In this document: positions 1 to 8,818 of the stretch, piece after piece
Layout of the letters: the number at the start of each line of letters is the position of its first letter
Position numbering within the stretch: position 1 is the first letter of the stretch
Made by a program: the position numbers and the translations under genes
NCBI GenBank assembly: GCA_965199095.1
Contig: CBDAQM010000006.1
Span: 1,054,001 to 1,118,000, forward strand
Reading direction: 5' to 3'
Source: LMUY01 sp965199095
Lineage (GTDB): Bacteria > Pseudomonadota > Alphaproteobacteria > Acetobacterales > Acetobacteraceae
Length of the DNA stretch: 64,000 nt
Notes under the pieces: model-generated
Databases searched by the model: none
What the model was told of the DNA's origin: nothing
The model's input: the letters and a program-made list of their open reading frames with translations, nothing else

Positions 1-186
1 GCGAGTTGCGTGCGCTCGCGCATCAGCGCTTGGGCGGCGGCGGCGTCATTCCAGAGGTCGGGGTCCTCGGCGCGGTGGTTCAGCTCGGCGAGGCGTTCCG
101 TGGCGGCATCCCAGTCAAAGATGCCTCCGCAGCAGGGCGATGGACTGCTTGATCTGTTCGTTGAGGGCGTCTGATTCGGTCGACAT
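1..186 (-). CDS. prfB: Peptide chain release factor 2, N-terminal part with programmed +1 frameshift
   Basis: RF2 recognises UGA and UAA stops and triggers peptide release. Reading leftwards from the ATG at 184-186, 23 codons (MSTESDALNEQIKQS...) end in an in-frame TGA at 115-117 directly after CTT. Shifting +1 continues the family sequence DWDAATERLAELNHRAEDPD and LWNDAAAAQAL to the window edge. The sequence CTTTGAC, preceded by a Shine-Dalgarno-like CGGAGG three bases upstream, is the classical RF2 autoregulation site, so this is not a pseudogene. The catalytic GGQ part lies outside the window. It is followed upstream by mrcA on the same strand, the common alphaproteobacterial order. Confidence 0.9.
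114..129 (-). other. Programmed +1 frameshift site of prfB
   Basis: On the minus strand the bases read CGGAGG, CAT, CTT, TGA, C. CTT in the P site can slip to TTT, and the poorly terminated UGA followed by C is skipped when RF2 is scarce. The internal Shine-Dalgarno-like CGGAGG at 124-129 sits three bases before CTT, the spacing known to stimulate this shift in E. coli prfB. Confidence 0.88.
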
Positions 187-262
187 GGGATACCTGCGTT
201 GGGCATGGGGCCGGGAAGGCGATTGCGGCGTCCCCTAAGATCGACTTCTCTTGCCGTTGGCT

Positions 263-287
263 GGTGGGTTGTGAAGGACAACCCACC
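263..287. repeat. GGTGGGTTGT hairpin
   Basis: A perfect 10-bp inverted repeat, GGTGGGTTGT at 263-272 and ACAACCCACC at 278-287, with a 5-base loop. It is followed by CTACG, so it carries the same CCACCCTAC core as the repeat at 363-415. It lies between mrcA and prfB, both on the minus strand. It may be a dispersed repeat acting as a transcript end, but no T-run follows. Confidence 0.5.
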
Positions 288-362
288 CTACGATCGGAGC
301 AACTAGGGACCACCGCACTAAATAGATCGATTCCACGAAACCGACCCTATCGAGAGGAAGCC

Positions 363-415
363 GTAGGGTGGGCGTTAGCCCCCCCCTCGGAGCGGTGGGC
401 TGAAGCCCACCCTAC
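363..415. repeat. GTAGGGTGGGC inverted repeat
   Basis: GTAGGGTGGGC at 363-373 is perfectly inverted at 405-415, and a smaller hairpin GTGGGCT/AGCCCAC is nested in the right arm. Together with the hairpin at 263-287 this fills most of the 281-base gap between mrcA and prfB. I see no gene in that gap. Confidence 0.5.
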
Positions 416-467
416 GAAGGGCCTGCGTCAGGCGGCGGGATAGGAGTCGTTTCATGAAAACGCTGTA

Positions 468-3044
468 CTAGTAAAGTCCGCCGACCCCGCTGTCCACACC
501 GGTGCCGGTGCCGCCGCTGCTGGCGGTCACCCCGCCATCGCCGGTGGCATCGCCGCCACCGCCGCCGCCGCCGCCACCGATGGTAGGCCCGCTCTGCCCG
601 GGCACCTGCCCCACCTTGAAGGCGTCCGTCACGTTGGAGGTCCAGGTGCTGAGGGTGAGCCCGTCCGGCATGGTGAAGGGCAGGTTGGGGCGGTTCTGCA
701 ATGCGACGGCCATGAAGTCGTGCCAGATCGGCGCGGCGATCGCACCGCCCGTCTCGTTCTCGCCAAGGCTGCTGGGATTGTCGAAGCCGATCCAGACGGC
801 GGTGACCAAATCAGGCGTGAAGCCGACGAACCAGGCGTCGTTGAAATCTTGGGTGGTGCCGGTCTTGCCGGCGATGGCGAGCCGGTTGAGCCCCTTGCCC
901 GCCTCGTAGCCCGTGCCGTGCGCGACCACGCCCTGCATCATGGTCACGGTCTGGAACACGCTTTGCGGGTCCGCCAATTGCTGCCTGGTGTCGTTGAGCA
1001 AGGGTGGGCGGTAGGCATCGCCGCAGCCGGTGCAGGCGATGCCGGGCGCGCGCCAGACGACATGACCGTCGCGGTCCTGCACGGAGTCGATCAGCGTGGG
1101 CACGACCTCGCGCCCGTTCTCGTCCAGCGAGGCATAGGCGCCGGCCTGGCGCAACACCGTGGTATCGACGGCGCCGAGCGCGTTCGGCAGGTAGTGGCTC
1201 ATTTGATCGACGACGTGGAAGGCGATCGCGTTGGCCGCCACGGCGTCCATGCCGACCTTCTGGGCGATGCGGACGGTGGCCAGGTTCAACGATTTCTCCA
1301 GCGCCTGGTGGATCGAGATCGGCCCGGCGAAACCCTTCTCATAGTTGCCCGGCCGCCAGACGCCGGCGGCGCCCTGATCCAGCACGAAGGGGGCGTCCAG
1401 CACTCGCTGGCTCGGCGACAGGTTCTGCTGCATGGCGGCCAGGTAGACCATCGGCTTGAATGAGCTGCCGGGCTGGCGCTGCGCCTGGGTGGCGCGGTTG
1501 AACTGGCTGCTTTCGTAGTTCCAGCCGCCGGACATCGCGAGCACCCGGCCGGTCGCCGGGTCCAGCGAGACGAGTGCGCCCTGGACCTGCGGCACCTGGC
1601 GCAGCAACAGCCGGTCCGTCGTGGGAGCGCCCTTGGCAACCGTGGCCGCCGCCTGTTCCGTCATCACCACGTCGCCGACCTGGATCACGTCGGCCATGCG
1701 TCGCGGGGCGCCGCCGAGGGAACCGTTGTGGTTCGGCCGCGCCCAGCCCGTGTCACCCAGCAGCATCGGGGAGACGTGCTGCGCCCCCGCGGCGTCGACC
1801 CAGCCAAGCCGTGCCTCCGTCCCGTTGACCTCCAGCGCCACTGCCAATTGCCAGTCGGGAAGCATGCCGGGCGGGCGGGGCAACGCGGCGAGCGAGCGCG
1901 GCCAGCCGGTGCGCAACACGGACGGGGACGGGTCGAGCCGGGCAACGGGACCGCGCCAGCCGCCATGGACCTTGTCGTAGTTGATCAGCCCGCGCCGCAG
2001 CACCTGGTCGGCCGTGGTCTGCAAGGCCGGGTCGAGGCTGGTGCGCACCACCAGGCCGCCCTCGGTCGTGGCATCGGCGCCGAATCGGTCGACCATCTGG
2101 CGACGGACTTCCTCGCCGAACCACTCGGAGCCGGCGACGATGTCCGGGCGGTGGAACTGCCCGGTCACGACGGGGCCGAGCTTGGCGGCGCTGGCCTGTT
2201 CGGGCGTGATCGCGTGGTCCTCCGCCATGCGGTCGAGCACCCAGTCGCGCCGGGCACGGGCTGCCTCCGGGAAGCGGAACGGGTTGTAGTTGTTGGGGGC
2301 CTTCGGCAACGAGGCGAGAAAGGCGGCCTCGGGCAAGGTGAGCTCGTCGAGGGACTTGTTGAAATAGGTCTGCGCCGCGGCGGCGACGCCGTAGGATTGC
2401 AGGCCGAAATAAATCTCGTTCAGGTAGAGTTCGAGGATGCGTTCCTTGGGCAGCGTCTGCTCGACGCGGATGGCCAGGATCGCCTCCTTGATCTTGCGGC
2501 TCATCGTCCGCTCGTTGGAGCCGAGCAGCATGTTGCGGGCGACTTGCTGGGTGATGGTGGAGGCGCCGATCGGCCGGCGGTTCTTGCCCAACTGCATCAG
2601 GTCGGTGAACGCCGCGCGGGCCATGGCGCCGGGGTCGACGCCCTTATGGGTCCAGAAATTCTGGTCTTCCGCGGAGACGAAGGCCTGCTTCACGACGTCC
2701 GGGATGGCGGTGAAGGGTATGAAGATACGACGCTCTTTGGCGAGCTCGGCGATCAGTTGGTCGTTGCCGGCGTAGATGCGGCTCATGACCGGCGGCTGGT
2801 ATTGCAGCAAGCCGGTGACGGTGGGCAGTTCGGCGGTCAGCGTCTCGTAGCCGCGGTACAGGACGGCGGCGCCAACGATGCAGACGACGGCGACGATCGT
2901 GACCGCGATGCCGGCGAGTCGGCCGATCCAGCGAAGGGATGACCGACGGCGGCGGACCGCCGCGCGGGTCACGACCTTGCTGCGACGTGGATCGGGGGCC
3001 GTGTCGGGTGGGACAAGCCGTTCGCCGGCTCTCAAGTTGCTCAT
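468..3044 (-). CDS. mrcA: Penicillin-binding protein 1A (bifunctional transglycosylase/transpeptidase)
   Basis: An 858-residue class A PBP that polymerises and cross-links peptidoglycan at the periplasmic face of the inner membrane. A basic cytoplasmic tail is followed by one membrane segment (about residues 39-62). The GT51 domain shows EDQNFWTHKGVD and GASTITQQ. The transpeptidase domain shows the SxxK nucleophile motif (PGSSFKP), the SxN motif (KSLN) and KTGTT. The C-terminus is a glycine-rich low-complexity tail. The amidase gene lies 33 bases upstream on the same strand and prfB lies downstream, so amidase and PBP1A probably form an operon. Length and motifs are normal for the family. 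Confidence 0.95.
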   Translation of the reverse strand: MSNLRAGERLVPPDTAPDPRRSKVVTRAAVRRRRSSLRWIGRLAGIAVTIVAVVCIVGAAVLYRGYETLTAELPTVTGLLQYQPPVMSRIYAGNDQLIAELAKERRIFIPFTAIPDVVKQAFVSAEDQNFWTHKGVDPGAMARAAFTDLMQLGKNRRPIGASTITQQVARNMLLGSNERTMSRKIKEAILAIRVEQTLPKERILELYLNEIYFGLQSYGVAAAAQTYFNKSLDELTLPEAAFLASLPKAPNNYNPFRFPEAARARRDWVLDRMAEDHAITPEQASAAKLGPVVTGQFHRPDIVAGSEWFGEEVRRQMVDRFGADATTEGGLVVRTSLDPALQTTADQVLRRGLINYDKVHGGWRGPVARLDPSPSVLRTGWPRSLAALPRPPGMLPDWQLAVALEVNGTEARLGWVDAAGAQHVSPMLLGDTGWARPNHNGSLGGAPRRMADVIQVGDVVMTEQAAATVAKGAPTTDRLLLRQVPQVQGALVSLDPATGRVLAMSGGWNYESSQFNRATQAQRQPGSSFKPMVYLAAMQQNLSPSQRVLDAPFVLDQGAAGVWRPGNYEKGFAGPISIHQALEKSLNLATVRIAQKVGMDAVAANAIAFHVVDQMSHYLPNALGAVDTTVLRQAGAYASLDENGREVVPTLIDSVQDRDGHVVWRAPGIACTGCGDAYRPPLLNDTRQQLADPQSVFQTVTMMQGVVAHGTGYEAGKGLNRLAIAGKTGTTQDFNDAWFVGFTPDLVTAVWIGFDNPSSLGENETGGAIAAPIWHDFMAVALQNRPNLPFTMPDGLTLSTWTSNVTDAFKVGQVPGQSGPTIGGGGGGGGGDATGDGGVTASSGGTGTGVDSGVGGLY

Positions 3045-3077
3045 ACTCGCCCATCATCCTCCAGCATGGCCGCTGTC

Positions 3078-3896
3078 CTAGCCTGCCATGCGAATACCCT
3101 GGCCGTCGAAAAACGCATCCACCGCCTGTTTCATCGCGGCAGCCACCACGGCGCGGTGCTCCGGCCGACGCAACGCGGCTTCATCCTCAACGTTCGACAT
3201 AAATCCCATCTCGACCAGCACGGAGGGGATGTCGGACGCCTTCAATACCACGAAACCCGCGTGGCGTGCGGGGTTTTGCAGCATTGGGATGCTGCGGTCC
3301 AGGGCGGTGACCATCCCGCGCTGCATCCGGGCGGACCCGACCCGCGTCTCCTGCCGGACCAGGCTGGCCAGGATGCGGGCGACCTCCGGCGGCTGGTCGC
3401 GGAAGGCGGCGCCGGCGAAGCGGTCGGCGCTGTTCTCCCGCTGGGCCAGCGCGGCGGTCTGCGCGTCGGAGGCGGTGTCGGACAGGGTATAGATACTAGC
3501 GCCGCGCACGCTGTGATCGCCGACGGCATCGGCGTGCATGGACACGAAGAGCGCGGCGCCCCGGCCCTGCGCCCAGGCAACGCGGTCCTCCAGGGGGATG
3601 AACACGTCGCGCCCGCGGGTCATTTCCACGCGGAGGCGGCGGGCGGCGAGCAATTGCCGCTTCAGCTCCGTGGCGGCGGCGAAGGCGACGTGCTTTTCGT
3701 AGGTGCCGGTGACGCCGATGGCGCCCGGGTCCTTGCCACCGTGGCCAGGGTCCAGGACGACCAGCGGCAGGGCGCCGCTGTTCTGGGGGTCGCCTGGCTG
3801 GGGGCCATGTCGCGATTTTGCCTGCGCCAACCCACTCATCAGGGCCGCCACACCGCCACCAAACAAGACCCGACGCTTGATCATTGCATCACCCAT
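3078..3896 (-). CDS. amiC: N-acetylmuramoyl-L-alanine amidase (Amidase_3), exported
   Basis: A 272-residue zinc amidase that cleaves the amide bond between MurNAc and the stem peptide, in daughter-cell separation and wall turnover. The N-terminus has a twin-arginine-like KRRVLF motif, a hydrophobic stretch and an AQA cleavage site, suggesting Tat export. Zinc ligands are visible in DPGHGGKDPG (His), TYEKH (Glu) and SMHADA (His), and the catalytic Glu is in VLVEMGFMSN. The start may be the listed ATG or the one four codons later (3884), which places the arginines close to the N-terminus. No AMIN domain is present, so the symbol is approximate. It lies upstream of mrcA and divergent from rne. 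Confidence 0.9.
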   Translation of the reverse strand: MGDAMIKRRVLFGGGVAALMSGLAQAKSRHGPQPGDPQNSGALPLVVLDPGHGGKDPGAIGVTGTYEKHVAFAAATELKRQLLAARRLRVEMTRGRDVFIPLEDRVAWAQGRGAALFVSMHADAVGDHSVRGASIYTLSDTASDAQTAALAQRENSADRFAGAAFRDQPPEVARILASLVRQETRVGSARMQRGMVTALDRSIPMLQNPARHAGFVVLKASDIPSVLVEMGFMSNVEDEAALRRPEHRAVVAAAMKQAVDAFFDGQGIRMAG

Positions 3897-4406
3897 GATG
3901 ACCAGCCTAACACGTGAGCTAAAGGCCGTGACATTGCGCCTTGATTATGGCTGTACCCTGTTGCACGGCTGCCACGGCAGCGCGGTTTTTCCGCCGGGCT
4001 TGCGGGGCGGGTTGCTTTCGGCCATGGTCTGTATCGCTGCGGTAAAGCCTTCGTGGGTTGCTGCTCCGCCATTTTGGGTGGGAGCGCCCATGTAATCGAC
4101 GGCTCTGCCGCCCGCACCGCGCGGATCGCGCGCTGGGGCCTGTTCTTCGAATAGGCCGGCATCCGACCAACCCGGTTTCGCAGCTTCTGCTCGCGCCGCC
4201 GACTGACAGGACCGTCTTAGGCCGAATGAGAGCCGCCGCATCGTTTCGTCGCGCTTCCAGCCAGTCCGCTTCATGCGGCGTGGCCGGGCGACGCGACGCC
4301 ATGGGCTTCTCCCGGTCCGGGCTGTCGTTCTTCCCTCGCCCTATGAGCCGCCGCCGCTCCGCGCCCGTTGCGCCAGGCTGGCAGGCGCGCCGGAGACTTT
4401 CATTCA
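3897..4406. other. Divergent intergenic region between amidase and rne
   Basis: 510 bases with no convincing gene. Both flanking genes read outward, so the promoters for the amidase (minus) and rne (plus) must lie here. The distance leaves room for a long rne leader, which in E. coli mediates autoregulation. I see no clear hairpin or promoter that I would defend. Confidence 0.6.
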
Positions 4407-7295
4407 ATGACGAAGCGTATGCTGATCGACGCGACCCACGCGGAAGAAACCCGCGTGGTGGTGCTGGACGGTAACCGGCTCGAAGACTTCGACGTCGAGA
4501 CGGCTGCCAAGAAGCAGCTCAAGGGTAACATCTACCTCGCCAAGGTGGTCCGCGTAGAGCCCAGCCTGCAGGCGGCGTTCGTGGAATATGGCGGCGGCCG
4601 CCACGGGTTCCTGGCGTTCGGGGAGATCCACCCCGACTACTACCAGATCCCCGTCGCCGACCGGCAGCGCCTGCTGGAAATGCAGGAAGCCGAGGCCCGG
4701 GCGGAGGAAGAGGCGGAGGACGCCGCCGCCGCCGCCGCGGAAGCCGCCGGCACCGACATCGAGGCGGAGCTGGAAGCGGGCGCCGGGTTCGAGGAGGCCG
4801 AGCCGCCGCTGCCCCTGGAAGAGCCGAGCCATCGCGCGTCCGGAGCGGACGCCATGGCGCAGGACTTCGTCGCTGCCCGGGAGGATGCCGCGGCGGCGGA
4901 GGTTACGGCCGACAGCCTCGGCGTCGATTCGGCGCCGGAGGTGGCGGAGCCCGTCGAGGCGACGATGGCGGAGGTCGCGGCAGACGAGCCGCCGGCATCC
5001 GGGGCAGCGGCGTCCGCACCGGCTGACGAGCTGCTTCCCGGCGAAGTCCCGGGCAGCGTGGAGGCGCTTCCCCCTGCCCCGCCCCCGGAGGTGCTGCAGG
5101 CTGACCATGCCGATGACGGGGATGACGATGGCGACGACAGCCCGCGGCGGGAGGGCCGGCCGCCGCGCTTCATGCGGTCCTATAAAATACAGGAGGTCAT
5201 CCGACGCCGGCAAATCCTGCTGGTGCAGGTGGTCAAGGAGGAGCGCGGCACGAAGGGTGCGGCGCTCACGACGTTCATCTCGCTCGCCGGGCGGTTTTCC
5301 GTGCTGATGCCGAACTCGCCGCGCGGGGGCGGCATTTCGCGCAAGATCACGTCGGCGGCGGACCGGCGGCGGCTGAAGGAAGTGACGACCGAGCTGCAAA
5401 TCCCGCGCGGCATGGGGATGATCATCCGCACGGCGGGCGCGGCCCGGCCGAAGGCGGAGATCAAGCGGGATTGCGAATACCTGCTGGAGCTGTGGGACAG
5501 CATCCGCGAGACGACCATGGCGTCCATCGCCCCGGCGCTGATCCATGAGGAAGCCAACCTCATCAAGCGCGCCATCCGCGACAACTACTCCCGCGACGTG
5601 GACGAGGTGCTGGTGGATGGCGAGGCCGGGTGGCGGGCGGCGCGCGACTTCATGCGCATGCTGATGCCGGCGCATGCCCGCAAGGTCATCCTGTGGAACG
5701 AGCCGCAGCCGCTGTTCGCGCGGCAGGGGGTTGAGGCGCATCTCGACACCATGATGCAGCCGAACGTGCAGTTGCGCTCCGGCGGCTACCTGGTGATCAA
5801 CCAGACGGAGGCGCTGGTCGCCATCGACGTGAACTCCGGCCGGTCGACCCGCGAGCGGGGGATCGAGGAGACGGCGCTGAAGACCAACCTGGAAGCGGCG
5901 GACGAGGTGGCGCGGCAGTTGCGGCTGCGCGACCTGGCCGGGCTGATCGTGATCGACTTCATCGACATGGAAAGCCGGCGCAACAACGCGGCCGTCGAGA
6001 AGCGGATGAAGGACGCGCTGAAGGATGACCGGGCGCGCATCCAGATCGGGGCGATCAGCCATTTCGGCCTGATGGAACTGAGCCGGCAGCGGCTGCGGCC
6101 GTCGCTGGCGGAAACCAGCTTCACCACCTGCCCGCATTGCGGCGGCACCGGGCTGGTGCGGACGACGGAGACGGCGGCGCTGGCGGTGCTGCGGGCGATC
6201 GAGGAGGAAGGGGCGAAGCGCCGGGCGGCGGCCATCCTGGTGCACGTGGCCGGTTCGGTCGCGCTGTACGTGCTGAACCACAAGCGGGTGCGGCTGGCGG
6301 AAATCGAAACGCGCTATGGCATGAGCGTCAGCTTCGGCGCGGACGATACGCTGATGCCGCCGCAGACCCGGATCGAGCGTCTGCGGCCGCAGACGAACGA
6401 GGCGCTGCCGGCGCCGACCGCCATCCCCATCAGCCCGGCGACGCCGGAAGAGGATGACCTGGTGATTGAGGAGGCCGACACCGACGACGAGGCGGAGGCC
6501 GGGGACGAGGCCGATGCGGAGCTGGCGCCCGCCAACGAGACGGCGGAGGAGAGCGAAGCACGTGGCCGCAAGCGCCGCCGCCGCCGCCGTGGCGGACGCC
6601 GGGAGGACGGCGCCTCTGGCCCCGCGGCGATGGGCGAGGACCCGGCGATGGCGGAGCAGCCAGAGATCGGCACTGCCCCGGCCGTAGAGGCTGTGGCAGA
6701 GCAAGAGGTCACACCGGCTGTGACTGAAGCGTCGCCAGAGGCGGTCGAAGCGGGCGACGGGGCGCTTGACGACGATGGACGGGGACGCCGCCGCGGTCGC
6801 CGTGGTGGCCGTCGGCGGCGGCGGGAGCCGGACGGAGAGGTGGTGCAGAGCGAGGACGGGGGCGAGGCGCCTGCGTCCTTCGACCAGGCGCCGGCCTATA
6901 CCGGGCCGACCCCTGCCGACCCGTTTGGCCAGGTGTACGACATCTTCGATATCATGGACGAACCAGAGACCCTCGCTGCGTCACCGCAGCCGGTGGTGGA
7001 GGCAGCAGAGGCGCCGCCTTCCCCTGTCTTGACGGACGTGCCAGCGCTTGACAGCGAGGCGGTTGCCGAGCCGACCGCCCCTGCCCTGCCCGAGCCGGCG
7101 GAGGTGGCCGTCGCCCCCTCGCCTGCCGTCGTGGAGGAAGAGCCGCCGCTCATGAATGGACATGCCGCACCAGAGCCGGAACCGGTTGCGACCGCAGCGG
7201 AGGAGCCGGTGAGTGCCCCGGTCCCGCCGCCTATCCTGGTGGGGGCAGAGACTCCGGAGGTGGAAAAGAAGCGGGGTTGGTGGCGACGCGGATAA
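4407..7295 (+). CDS. rne: Ribonuclease E
   Basis: Endonuclease of the RNA degradosome, 962 residues from the ATG at 4407 (MTKRMLIDATHAEETR), which has GGAG at 4392-4395. An in-frame upstream ATG at 4368 gives an unlikely N-terminal extension. The S1-like domain is split by a roughly 150-residue Ala/Glu-rich insertion (about residues 90-245), as in other alphaproteobacterial RNase E. The catalytic DNase I-like region has IDVNSGRSTRE and VIDFIDMES, with its two metal-binding aspartates. The zinc-link reads CPHCGGTG. The C-terminal half alternates acidic stretches with KRRRRRRGGRR and RGRRRGRRGGRRRRR blocks, typical of RNA and degradosome binding, and ends GWWRRG. Confidence 0.95.
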   Translation: MTKRMLIDATHAEETRVVVLDGNRLEDFDVETAAKKQLKGNIYLAKVVRVEPSLQAAFVEYGGGRHGFLAFGEIHPDYYQIPVADRQRLLEMQEAEARAEEEAEDAAAAAAEAAGTDIEAELEAGAGFEEAEPPLPLEEPSHRASGADAMAQDFVAAREDAAAAEVTADSLGVDSAPEVAEPVEATMAEVAADEPPASGAAASAPADELLPGEVPGSVEALPPAPPPEVLQADHADDGDDDGDDSPRREGRPPRFMRSYKIQEVIRRRQILLVQVVKEERGTKGAALTTFISLAGRFSVLMPNSPRGGGISRKITSAADRRRLKEVTTELQIPRGMGMIIRTAGAARPKAEIKRDCEYLLELWDSIRETTMASIAPALIHEEANLIKRAIRDNYSRDVDEVLVDGEAGWRAARDFMRMLMPAHARKVILWNEPQPLFARQGVEAHLDTMMQPNVQLRSGGYLVINQTEALVAIDVNSGRSTRERGIEETALKTNLEAADEVARQLRLRDLAGLIVIDFIDMESRRNNAAVEKRMKDALKDDRARIQIGAISHFGLMELSRQRLRPSLAETSFTTCPHCGGTGLVRTTETAALAVLRAIEEEGAKRRAAAILVHVAGSVALYVLNHKRVRLAEIETRYGMSVSFGADDTLMPPQTRIERLRPQTNEALPAPTAIPISPATPEEDDLVIEEADTDDEAEAGDEADAELAPANETAEESEARGRKRRRRRRGGRREDGASGPAAMGEDPAMAEQPEIGTAPAVEAVAEQEVTPAVTEASPEAVEAGDGALDDDGRGRRRGRRGGRRRRREPDGEVVQSEDGGEAPASFDQAPAYTGPTPADPFGQVYDIFDIMDEPETLAASPQPVVEAAEAPPSPVLTDVPALDSEAVAEPTAPALPEPAEVAVAPSPAVVEEEPPLMNGHAAPEPEPVATAAEEPVSAPVPPPILVGAETPEVEKKRGWWRRG

Positions 7296-7400
7296 TGGCG
7301 GATTAACGGAACGACCGCCGCCGCTGGATCACGTCCGCCATGTCGGCTTCTGGCATGAGCATTTGGAGCCTACTTGTTCTAGGCTGAAGGCAGCGCGTCT

Positions 7401-7430
7401 CCCCCTCCCCAAGGGAGGGGGCTTTCCTTA
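7401..7430 (+). terminator. Putative terminator after rne
   Basis: CCCCCTCCC at 7401-7409 pairs perfectly with GGGAGGGGG at 7413-7421 over a 3-base loop, followed by CTTTCCTTA. The stem is strong but the following T-run is weak. It is about 105 bases after the rne stop and could also be a dispersed repeat. Confidence 0.5.
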
Positions 7431-7459
7431 AGTCAGCCCTGAAACGATCGCGCACTATG

Positions 7460-7487
7460 TTGCGACTTCGCTGCTGGCCCATACATT
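7460..7487 (+). promoter_or_regulatory. Possible promoter
   Basis: TTGCGA at 7460-7465 and TACATT at 7482-7487, spaced 16 bases, upstream of a small open frame at 7551. An 8-bp inverted repeat (GATGCCGG/CCGGCATC, 7506-7513 and 7528-7535) lies between this and that frame. Confidence 0.25.
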
Positions 7488-7550
7488 TTTTCTTCGCATG
7501 AGAATGATGCCGGATGGAATTAACCACCCGGCATCACGGGGGAGAAAGCG

Positions 7551-7715
7551 ATGCACACCATCGCTGTCACCCTGCGCTGGAAGACCAGGCTGGCCACCAA
7601 TAGCGCACAGCGCGTGAGCATGCTGCGCCCCGGATTCGAGGTGTCGGACGTTACCGCCAGTGCTTCAGTCGTTCGGCTGCACCGGCCATATCGGATTCTG
7701 ATCCGCAGTAGCTGA
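7551..7715 (+). CDS. Possible 54-residue small protein
   Basis: ATG at 7551 is preceded by GGGGGAG (7538-7544), a good ribosome-binding site. It opens a 54-codon frame starting MHTIAVTLRWKTRLATN, basic and without a membrane segment. It overlaps the 3' end of the convergent aminotransferase gene by 65 bases. I recognise no family. The only support is the ribosome-binding site and a possible promoter upstream, so it may be chance. Confidence 0.2.
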   Translation: MHTIAVTLRWKTRLATNSAQRVSMLRPGFEVSDVTASASVVRLHRPYRILIRSS

Positions 7716-8808
7716 AACGCACCGTTTGGTGTCCACGCGCCGCGTCGAAGTCGAGGCCGGACGCGGCGGCGATGCCGGCCTCGGCCAACATGCGGGCACA
7801 GAACGCCGCGCTGTCGTTGGTTCGCGCGCCGATGTCGGCGTAGATGTAGAACGCACCTTCGGCCGGGGCCAAATGGTCGAAGCCGACGCCGGGCAGGTCG
7901 CGCAGCAGCAGGTCGCGGGACCGGCGATAGCGGGCGACGTTGGCCTGCAACTCCTCATGGCAGTCGAACGCCGCCTCCGCGGCAAGCTGGGCGATGTGGG
8001 GGGCGGAGATGAACAAGTTTTGCGCCAGGCATTCCACTGGACGCACGAGTTCCTCCGGCAGCACGGTCCAGCCGATGCGCCAGCCGGTCATGGAGAAATA
8101 TTTGGAGAAGCTGTTCACCACCACCGCGCTGGGGCTGAAAGCGGCGGCGGTGGCAACGGGCTGGCCGTATTGCAGGCCGTGATAGATCTCATCGCTGATC
8201 AGCCGCACGCCGTGCTGGTGGCACCAGCGGGCGATGGCGGCCAGCTCGTCCTGGTGCAGCATGGTGCCGGCGGGATTGCACGGGGAGGCCACGATCAGCC
8301 CGTCGGGCAGCGGGTCCAGCCGTTCCAACAAGGCGATAGTGGGCTGGTAGCGCGTCTCCACCCCGGTCTCGATCAGCACGGGGACGAGACCGAGTGCGGT
8401 CGCGATGTTGCGGTATGGCGGGTAGTAGGGGGCGGCCATGGCGATGCGGTCGCCGGGGTCGAAGGCGGCCAGGAAGACCAGGGGAAAGGCGGCGGACGCC
8501 CCCATGGTGATGGCGATCCGCGCCGGGTCCGCGGCATGGCCGTACCAGTCCACGCCATGGGCGGCGATGCGGGAGCGGAGCGACGGGCGACCGAATGACT
8601 CCGTGTAGCCGAGCGGTGCGCCGCTTTCCAAGGCCTGGCGGACGGCCGCCACGGCGCCGCGGGGCGCGCCGGTGCCGGGCTGGCCGACCTCCATGCGGAT
8701 GATGCCGGGTGCGCCGGGCGGCAGGGCTGCTTGCCGCCGGTTGGCCGCTGCTATGACGTCCATGACGCGGAACGGCGGCACCGCGGCCGTGCGGCCGACC
8801 TTCAGCAA
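7651..8808 (-). CDS. PLP-dependent aminotransferase, class I/II
   Basis: A 385-residue fold-type I aminotransferase of the aspartate aminotransferase superfamily. The PLP lysine is in SFSKYFSMTGWRIGW, the substrate-side Asn in ASPCNPAGT, and the PLP-ring Asp in LISDEIYHGL. Substrate specificity cannot be read from the sequence; the Acetobacteraceae backbone relatives are usually annotated simply as aminotransferase. A small exported protein gene ends 10 bases upstream of this start, so the two are probably co-transcribed on the minus strand. Confidence 0.88.
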   Translation of the reverse strand: MLKVGRTAAVPPFRVMDVIAAANRRQAALPPGAPGIIRMEVGQPGTGAPRGAVAAVRQALESGAPLGYTESFGRPSLRSRIAAHGVDWYGHAADPARIAITMGASAAFPLVFLAAFDPGDRIAMAAPYYPPYRNIATALGLVPVLIETGVETRYQPTIALLERLDPLPDGLIVASPCNPAGTMLHQDELAAIARWCHQHGVRLISDEIYHGLQYGQPVATAAAFSPSAVVVNSFSKYFSMTGWRIGWTVLPEELVRPVECLAQNLFISAPHIAQLAAEAAFDCHEELQANVARYRRSRDLLLRDLPGVGFDHLAPAEGAFYIYADIGARTNDSAAFCARMLAEAGIAAASGLDFDAARGHQTVRFSYCGSESDMAGAAERLKHWR

Positions 8809-8818
8809 GGTATGCCCG

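Noticed and set aside
1728..2942. A 404-residue open frame on the plus strand opposite mrcA
   Set aside because: It is a high-GC antisense shadow with low-complexity Arg/Gly/His composition; mrcA on the other strand has all family motifs.
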